This document shows, piece by piece, positions 59,125 to 64,000 of a stretch of DNA of 64,000 nt. Each line of letters opens with the position of its first letter. Position 1 is the first letter of the stretch. The stretch is from CAVYVZ01 sp963772065. Its GTDB lineage: Bacteria > Acidobacteriota > Vicinamibacteria > Vicinamibacterales > UBA2999. Below the pieces are notes generated by a model. The model ran no database searches. It was given only the letters and a program-made list of their open reading frames with translations, and was not told where the DNA came from. The stretch lies in assembly GCA_963772065.1 (NCBI GenBank), contig CAVYVZ010000005.1, positions 363,853 through 427,852 of the forward strand, read 5' to 3'. The translations under genes were made by a program, and so were the position numbers.

Positions 59125-60020
59125 ATGACGCCGGCATTCGATTTCATCGGCCGACTATCCGATCAAGATCTTCTGGCTCATGTTGAGCGCGCTGCGTCGC
59201 AGGAGCGTCACGCGACGGCAAAACTGGTCGCGCTGCTGATGGAACTCGACGCCCGGCGATTGTATCTGGCACAGGGCTGCGCCTCGCTCTTTACATACTG
59301 CACTCAGGTGCTGCATCTGTCCGAGCATGCAGCGTATAGCCGGATCGAGGCCGCGCGGACAGCTCGACGCCTTCCAGCCGTTCTCGAACGACTCGCCGAT
59401 GGCCGTCTCAGCCTGACCACCATCGGCCTACTCGCTCCTCACCTTACGCTCGCGAACCATCTCGAGATGCTCGAAGCCGCGGGGCACAGAAGTAAGCGTG
59501 ACGTGGAGCAGCTCGTGGCACGCGTGAGGCCGAAACCAGATTCGCCGGCCGCGGTCCGGAAGCTACCGGCCTCACCGACGCCGGCCTCACGAGAGATCGC
59601 CGTAACCGTCCCGAGCTCGCCGGTACCGACTGCGAAAGTGAAGCCGCTCGCACCCGAACGCTACAGAATTCAGTTCACTGTCGGCCGCGAGACCTGCGAG
59701 CAGCTACGTCGCGTTCAGGACCTGCTGCGCCACAGCATTCCGAATGGAGATCCGGCTGCAATCTTCGAGCGTGCGCTGAGGCTGCTCCTTGGCGACCTGC
59801 TGAAACGGAAACTCGCCGCCACCGACCGGCCGCGAGCCTCGCGTGGTCAGGACTCGGCGTCACGACACATTCCGGCCGCGGTGAAGCGAGAGGTGTGGCG
59901 GCGCGACGGAGGGCGGTGCGCTTTCAGAGGAGCACAGGGGCGTTGCGCTGAAACGGGATTCCTCGAATTTCACCACGTCATCCCATTCGCCGAGGGAGGC
60001 GCGATGACGACCAACAACAT
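59125..60020 (+). CDS. DUF222-type HNH endonuclease, 3' truncated at a junction
   Basis: A protein of about 298 residues kept, cytoplasmic. The helical N-terminal half (FDFIGRLSDQDLLAHVERAASQERHATAKLVALLMELDARRLY, LHLSEHAAYSRIEAARTARRLPAVLERLADGRLSLTTIGLLAPHLT) is the usual partner of this HNH family. The HNH domain starts PAAVKREVWRRDGGRCAF and continues FLEFHHVIPFAEGGAMTTNNI, then stops abruptly at 60020, before the expected C-terminal segment with the last conserved residues of the HNH motif. What follows is unrelated AT-rich sequence. A small palindrome TTGCA-AAAAC-TGCAA (59096-59110) lies in its promoter region. Such genes are common solitary nucleases, often duplicated in a genome. Confidence 0.85.
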
Positions 60021-60066
60021 CTTTTTTTCGTTTTTATGTGCATCTGCTTGACAACTACATATTGCT
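60021..60066. other. AT-rich junction, probable chimeric join with adapter-like sequence
   Basis: A run CTTTTTTTCGTTTTT is followed by ATGT, a divergent middle, and TACATATTGCT at 60056-60066. Order, poly-T and end resemble the leader adapter of nanopore ligation libraries (poly-T, ATGT..., TACGTATTGCT), with many mismatches. Genes on both sides are cut exactly at its borders: the HNH gene on the left, a minus-strand methyltransferase on the right. Indel density rises sharply beyond it. Confidence 0.6.
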
Positions 60067-60415
60067 CATCAGCCTCGCCAATCGCCTCGTCGAGGAGCAT
60101 CAAGCTGGAGGAGCGCTGCATCCTTCAGCATCGAGAAGGGCCATTCGTACGGATACGGAGCGGACGGAATCGCCTCGTGGCGCAGGATGCCGGCGGCTCC
60201 GTCTGGGACTGGGCTGGCACGGCGGTTCCGTCGGCCTCCTTGGTGCCGACCAGGCGTCCTTCCTCGACGGCCCGCTCGAAGAGGGCGCTCCCGGCGGAGC
60301 GGCCGCCAGTCCTCGAGTCCGGTCGAGCTGAGTATTCGGGGGAGCCGTGCCTCCCGGCAACGACGACGCGGCTGTCCGGGTCCCGAAACGAGCCGGGCTC
60401 GAACGCAGCTCGAGG
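60067..60415 (-). CDS. class I SAM-dependent methyltransferase, N-terminal fragment (truncated, frameshifted)
   Basis: On the minus strand, successive frames give FRDPDSRVVV, RLPRILSSTGLEDWRPL, LFERAVEEGRLVGTKEAD, AAGILRHEAIPSAPYPYEWPFSMLKDAALLQL and LLDEAIGEAD. The YPYEW-F-MLKDAALL signature belongs to a methyltransferase family whose SAM fold lies further toward the C-terminus. The fragment ends exactly at the junction at 60067, so the catalytic part is missing. At least three indels break it. Function of the family is not established; surface-polymer modification is sometimes proposed. Confidence 0.65.
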
Positions 60416-60419
60416 GCGG

Positions 60420-60576
60420 CCGGTCTTCCTTCTTCCGGATGTGCAGGAACTCGAGAATCCGCCGCCAGAAGATCCGTCCGGCGACGGCCGCGGCTGCGAC
60501 CCCGCCCACGATGGCCTGCAGGAGCATGCTCCCCGGTACCCGGGTCGAGGTATGCCTGCACGAACTGTCCGATCAC
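60420..60576 (-). CDS. small membrane protein (about 50 aa, one indel)
   Basis: A GTG at 60576 follows GGAGG. The protein reads IGQFVQAYLDPGTG and, after a one-base indel in a G run, MLLQAIVGGVAAAAVAGRIFWRRILEFLHIRKKED. AYLDPGTGS followed by a single hydrophobic helix and a basic tail is a recurrent small membrane-protein type found next to methyltransferase genes of the kind seen downstream here. The 3' end is approximate because the frame is uncertain. Confidence 0.6.
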
Positions 60577-60705
60577 CGCAAAAACCCTCCTGGAATACGA
60601 CCCGGGCGACCCTGCAGAGCGGTTACCGGTCGGCTTCCCCACCGCTTTCCGGGATCGTCGCCACCAACGGCGATCTCGCTCGCTGGCGGGTGCAGCGAGG
60701 GCCAA

Positions 60706-60778
60706 GAACCCGTGGTCTAGTGGCCTAGGATGCCGCCCTCTCACGGCGGTGACACCGGTTCGAACCCGGTCGGGGGTA
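60706..60778 (+). tRNA. tRNA-Glu (anticodon CTC)
   Basis: The D arm (GTCTAGTGGCCTAGGAT), anticodon stem-loop (CCGCC-CTCTCAC-GGCGG, anticodon CTC) and T arm (ACCGG-TTCGAAC-CCGGT) are all standard for tRNA-Glu. The 3' acceptor CGGGGGT is followed by discriminator A, and CCA is not encoded. The 5' acceptor strand reads GAACCCG and mispairs. Two C missing from a five-C run would restore ACCCCCG and a full seven-pair stem, so a homopolymer error is likely. Confidence 0.9.
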
Positions 60779-60842
60779 TCGACAACGTGATTCGTGGCGA
60801 CGCGACGGCAACCCGTCCGGGCCGTCGCGCTATCGTCGTTCC

Positions 60843-61890
60843 GTGGACGATGTTCGGGCGTTCGTCGATGCGTGTCAGGCCTTCTTCAGCCATCTGGCCG
60901 CCGTGTCGTGGACGGCGCTCGTCCTTGCTGTCGCGCTGCATCTGCTGGAGCGCGTTTCTTCGCGTGCGCGCATGGCAGAACATCCTCCGCGCGTCCTATC
61001 CGGACACCCGCGTGCGCTACCGCGACGTCCTGGGCGCCTACCTGGCCGGCGTCGGAGTCGATTCGGATCACGCCGGCTCGCGGCGGCGACCTCGTGAAGC
61101 TCTATCTTGTGAAGCGCCTCTGTCGGGGTCAGAGCACTCCGACACTGGGGTCGACTCTTCATCGTCGAGACGCTGTTCGATGCGGTCGTCGCGGGCGCCT
61201 TGCTCGTGTGGGCGATCCGAGCAGGGCGTGCTCCCGGGTGTCCCCGACCTGCCCCGTCTGCCTGTGGTTGGACTGGACCTTCGCGATCGAACATCCGACG
61301 GCCGCGGCGTTCATCTTCGGCTACGTCCTCCTGGCTGGCGCGGGTCATCCTGGCGGGCTCGGCGTCTGCGCGCGTCACCGCCCTGCGCGGGAGAGCTCGC
61401 CCTCGGGTTCGCGGCGCTCAAGCCACCATGAAAGTTTCGTCCGCGGCGTGGTCTCCTGGCCATGCCGCGAGCTGGGTGGCGCGCTTCGCTGCCGTGTACT
61501 TCTTCCTCCGAGCCTTCCACATCGAGGCGAGGGGAGCGTTGGGCGCGGCGCTCACCCGTTTTCCGTCGTGCCGAGAGCTGCTCGACGCTCCTGCCGTTCA
61601 CTCCCGGCGGAGCCGGTGCCCAGCAGGCGGTCCTCGTCTTCGCGCTCGCGGGAAGCGCGAGCGCCGGGCGCACTGTGTTTCCTTCAGCGTCGGCATGCAG
61701 GTCGCAACCGTGCTCGCGAACGTCGTCGGCGGGCTTCGGCGCGATCGCGCTGATGCTGGGGACGCTGCGCTGGCGTTCGCGAGTGCGGGCGGACAACGGA
61801 GGAGGCGAGTGCCGAGGCCGCTATGGCAGAGGCAGCGGCCGCCCGGGAGCCAGCCGCCGTGCGATCTCCGCCAGGGTTCCTCCAGCGTGA
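60843..61890 (+). CDS. lysylphosphatidylglycerol-synthase-type transmembrane protein (UPF0104/YbhN-like, frameshifted)
   Basis: Successive frames give VDDVRAFVDACQAFFSHLAAVSWTALVLAVALHLL, LRVRAWQNILRASYPDTRVRYRDVLGAYLAGVGVDS, GGDLVKLYLVKR, IVETLFDAVVAGALLVWAI, AFIFGYVLLAG, FAAVYFFLRAFHIEA, STLLPFTPGGAGAQQAVLVFAL and VGMQVATVLANVV. GDLVKLYLVKR and PFTPGGAGAQQ are signatures of the integral membrane domain of this family, a possible flippase or lipid-linked transporter. At least eight indels occur. The end is approximate. It lies 64 bp after tRNA-Glu. Confidence 0.75.
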
Positions 61891-62210
61891 ACGGCTTCGA
61901 CAGGACGCCGTCGGCCAGCGACTTGTCCTCCCCGACGACACGCGCGCTGCCGGTAAAGAACGCGATCGAAAGCTACGGATGGTCTTCCGCAGGCCGACGC
62001 AAGCAATGTCGAGCCCGTTGTCGGCTCCGAGGTGGATGTCGAGGAGGATCAGGGAGACCGGCTCGCGCACGAGGGTCTCGTCGACTTCCGTCGCGCTCGC
62101 CGCCTGGAGTCGCCGGGTGGCACATCGAACCCCAAATTGACGGTGCAGAGCGTCCTGAGCGCGGGATCATCATCCGCGACAAGGATGGTCGCCTGGCCCC
62201 CCCGGTCCAT
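61821..62210 (-). CDS. response regulator receiver domain protein (frameshifted)
   Basis: About 128 residues in pieces: MDRGGQATILVADDDPALRTLCTVNL with the acidic pocket DDD, LVREPVSLILLDIHLGADNGLDIA with the phospho-acceptor Asp in LLDIHLG, FFTGSARVVGEDKSLADGVLSKPFTLEE with the conserved Thr and KPF Lys, and IARRLAPGRPLPLP at the stop. It is a stand-alone receiver without an output domain. Its 3' end overlaps the 3' end of the convergent membrane-protein gene. At least three indels are present. Confidence 0.75.
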
Positions 62211-62245
62211 GCGCTTGAGTCTAGCGAGGGTATGATCGCGGCCTC

Positions 62246-62839
62246 ATGGAGCGGACGCTCAGGAGCAGCGGGCGGCGGGAATACGCCGCAGCCATCACCG
62301 ATCTCTGGGAGAACCTGGCGGACGCCCTCCAGCACCTCGAGCAAATCGCGGAAACAGGGGCGCACCTCGACGGCGAGGGGGTGTACGGCGAGCTGCCGCG
62401 GCTTCAGTACACCCTTCACACGGCGTCCGAGCTTGCGCTCGGGATCGAGCCGCCGCGCGGGGCCGGAGGTGGTGCACGAGGAGCTTGTCGATTCGCTCGT
62501 GCAGGCACGCGACGCGACCGCGCAGATTTCCGCGGGCCTGTCCGACGGCGACGTAGGACTGCGTCGAGCGCTCGCTGCCGGAATGGCCGGGGCTGTTTCT
62601 CAGGTACCACCTCGCCCGCCTGCGTGCGCTCGAGCGACTCTCCGTCCCGATCCGCTCCGAAGCACCGGCCGCTTTTCCGGAGCCCGCGGGCGGATCCCCA
62701 GGCCGCTGCGATCGCCGCCACCACTCTGGTCGTCGTGGGGGCGCTCCTCTTCACGTCCGGCGCCGTGCTCGCGGCCTGGCCGGTCTCGGCGGCCGGCCTC
62801 GCGCTGTTCGCCGGCGGCTTCGTCCTCTTTCGACCCTAG
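62246..62839 (+). CDS. hypothetical protein with C-terminal membrane hairpin (frameshifted)
   Basis: About 198 residues. A helical soluble part (YAAAITDLWENLADALQHLEQIAETGAHLDGEGVYGELPRLQYTLHTASELALGI, then in another frame VVHEELVDSLVQARDATAQISAGLSDGD and LFLRYHLARLRALERL) precedes two hydrophobic helices (IAATTLVVVGALLFTSGAVLAAW and AGLALFAGGFVLF). I do not recognise the family. Divergent from the response regulator, it converges with gltX and the stop codons overlap. Confidence 0.6.
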   Translation: MERTLRSSGRREYAAAITDLWENLADALQHLEQIAETGAHLDGEGVYGELPRLQYTLHTASELALGIEPPRGAGGGARGACRFARAGTRRDRADFRGPVRRRRRTASSARCRNGRGCFSGTTSPACVRSSDSPSRSAPKHRPLFRSPRADPQAAAIAATTLVVVGALLFTSGAVLAAWPVSAAGLALFAGGFVLFRP

Positions 62840-64000
62840 GAGGGCTTGAGCGCTGCGTCGAGCCGCGCCAGGGTCTCCTCGTCGTCCGAGCGAGCTCGAT
62901 CGACTCGAAGAGCCAGGGTGAGATCTTCGACCCAGTGACGGCGACCCGGAGCGGCTGAAAAGCCTCGCGGGGCTTCAAGCCCGGGCGGTGGAGCCAGGCC
63001 GCGGAGCTCCGATTCGATCGCCTCCCGGTCCCACGTACCCGCAGGGAACGGGATGGCCTCGCGGGCGGCGTCGAGTACCGCCTCGCCTCCCGCCAGCAGC
63101 TCACGCGGCGGCTCGACTCGGTGAAACAGGAAGCCCGCGAACTCGGGGGAAACTGACCCAGGGTCATGAAATTCTCCTGGACGAGCGGTGCCGCCGTGCG
63201 GATCGTTGCCTCGTCTCCCTCGAACCCGATCTCGCGCAGGTAGGAGACCAGGACGTCCGCGTACTCCTCGGGCGGTAGTGCGCGCAGGTCAGACGCCGTT
63301 CAGGTGCTCGAGCTTGGCGTAATCAAAATCGCCGGGCTCGAGCCGGACGCGCTCGAGCGGGAAGCGCCTCGACAGACTCCTCCATGGACATGATCTCTGT
63401 GTGGTCGTCGTAGCTCCAGCCAGAGGAGCGCGAGGTAGTTGACCGGAAGAGCGAGATGGCCGGGCCCAGAACTCGGCCGCTGAAACGGCGCCGTGCCGCT
63501 CAAGAGCTCTGCCCGTCGGGCCCGAAGATCATCGCGAGATGGGCGTACACCGGCACCGGCGCTCCGAGCGCCTCGAGGACGCGAATCTGCTCGGCGTCTT
63601 CGAGATGTCGTCGTCGCCGGATCACGTGCGTGATGCCGTCGAGCGAGTCCTCGAGCGGCGACGCGAAGTTGTATGTGGGGCGCCCGTCCGCGCGGACGAG
63701 GACGAGGTCTTCGAGCTCGTCGAGGAACTCGATGCAGCCGGATCGCGTCGTACCAGGCGGTGACGCCCTCGTCTGGCGTCCGGATCGGATCGCGCCCTCC
63801 TCCTCGTACACCGTCCTCTTCGACGGCGAGGCATCCTCGTGCGCCGCTCCCGGCGGTCGAGCTGGAAGGTGGGCTCCCGTTCCAGACAGCCGAGCCAGCG
63901 GAGCAACTGAGGATGTGCTCGGTTGCCTCGGCGACCTCCGCCCCGTGTCCGTGTTCTCGATCCGAAGAAGTCCCCCTCATACCGGCGAAGAGCCAGTTGA
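62836..64000 (-). CDS. gltX: glutamyl-tRNA synthetase, 5' truncated by window end and frameshifted
   Basis: Class I aminoacyl-tRNA synthetase charging tRNA-Glu. From the window end inward, frames give FNWLFA, LRIENTD, EHIL, EFLDELEDLVLVRADGRPTYNFASPLEDSLDGITHVIR, VYAHLAMIFGPDG, ALERHGAVSAAEF, LPVNYLALL, WSYDDHTEIMSMEE, FDYAKLEHLNGV, GLKPREAFQPLRVAVTGSKISPWLFESIELA and RLDAALKPS before TAG. The HIGH motif lies beyond the window. The KMSKR region reads ALERHG, degraded by an indel. I count at least eight frame changes. A tRNA-Glu lies 2 kb away. This is the most firmly identified gene of the right segment. Confidence 0.85.

Noticed and set aside
60067..64000. The right segment as a genomic island with its own tRNA attachment site
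   Set aside because: No integrase and no repeated tRNA 3' end are present; abrupt mid-gene breaks at both sides of the AT-rich linker fit a chimeric join better.

Overview
The window is about 60 kb of high-GC bacterial DNA that looks acidobacterial, most like the Vicinamibacteria/Solibacter type, joined at about 60,021-60,066 to about 4 kb that seems to come from another molecule and perhaps another organism. The acidobacterial reading rests on the protein families present: three Oar-like TonB-dependent receptors with N-terminal carboxypeptidase-regulatory domains, an acidobacterial VWFA-related protein, PadR/ArsR regulators beside ADOP-type macrolide-exporter-like permeases, and planctomycete-style secreted cytochrome/DUF1501/DUF1552/DUF1592 sets. 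No 16S rRNA gene or other phylogenetic marker is present in the left part, so this is a family-content inference.

Layout. 1-11.3 kb: three giant outer-membrane receptors plus a small hypothetical cassette. 11.4-25.2 kb (+): a tightly packed run of secreted genes, namely a PQQ dehydrogenase with an embedded haem c, a mutarotase-like protein, a VWFA protein, a tandemly duplicated TIM-barrel/ThuA protein, a second PQQ dehydrogenase, a muconolactone-isomerase-like protein and a beta-helix/amidohydrolase fusion. 25.5-31.7 kb (+): PQQ sugar dehydrogenase, cytochrome-PQQ dehydrogenase, aldose 1-epimerase, a conserved hypothetical and a lactone-hydrolase-type amidohydrolase. 31.7-37.7 kb: ADOP permease with ArsR regulator, a circularly permuted alkaline phosphatase, an O-methyltransferase-like gene and a MITE-like element. 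37.2-48.4 kb (-): NTF2-like protein, DUF1501, PSD1/DUF1549/DUF1553, PQQ propeller with vicinal cysteines, dihaem cytochrome c, DUF1552 and DUF1592. 48.5-52.7 kb (-): esterase, lactonase, cupin, Tat-exported propeller, double lipocalin-like protein. 52.8-55 kb (+): two alpha-hydroxy-acid oxidase homologues, the second with altered active-site residues. 55-59 kb: PadR/ADOP pair and a second PadR/membrane-protein pair, divergent. 59.1-60.0 kb: DUF222-type HNH gene cut off in its nuclease domain. 60.07-64 kb: methyltransferase fragment, small membrane protein, tRNA-Glu(CTC), lysylphosphatidylglycerol-synthase-like membrane protein, response regulator, membrane protein and the C-terminal part of gltX, nearly all broken by indels.

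Taken together, the left part reads as a periplasmic oxidation and carbohydrate-scavenging locus: receptors import, quinoproteins and c-type cytochromes oxidise sugars, alcohols or polyols outside the cytoplasm, and mutarotases, lactonase, isomerase/ThuA and amidohydrolases process the products. The least expected signals are not single genes but palindromic repeats that sit on gene ends. One 61-bp repeat forms an entire signal peptide, REPIN-like doublets lie inside signal-peptide regions or supply stop codons, and a nested palindrome island, a perfect 25-bp inverted repeat and a 411-bp MITE abut other termini.

Caveat: many genes carry frameshifts, clustered at 2.5-3.0, 16.8-17.6, 20.0-21.1, 44.3-47.8 and 60-64 kb. 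Most look like uncorrected sequencing indels rather than decay, because the protein remains recognisable in successive frames. Broken genes are therefore given as one span.
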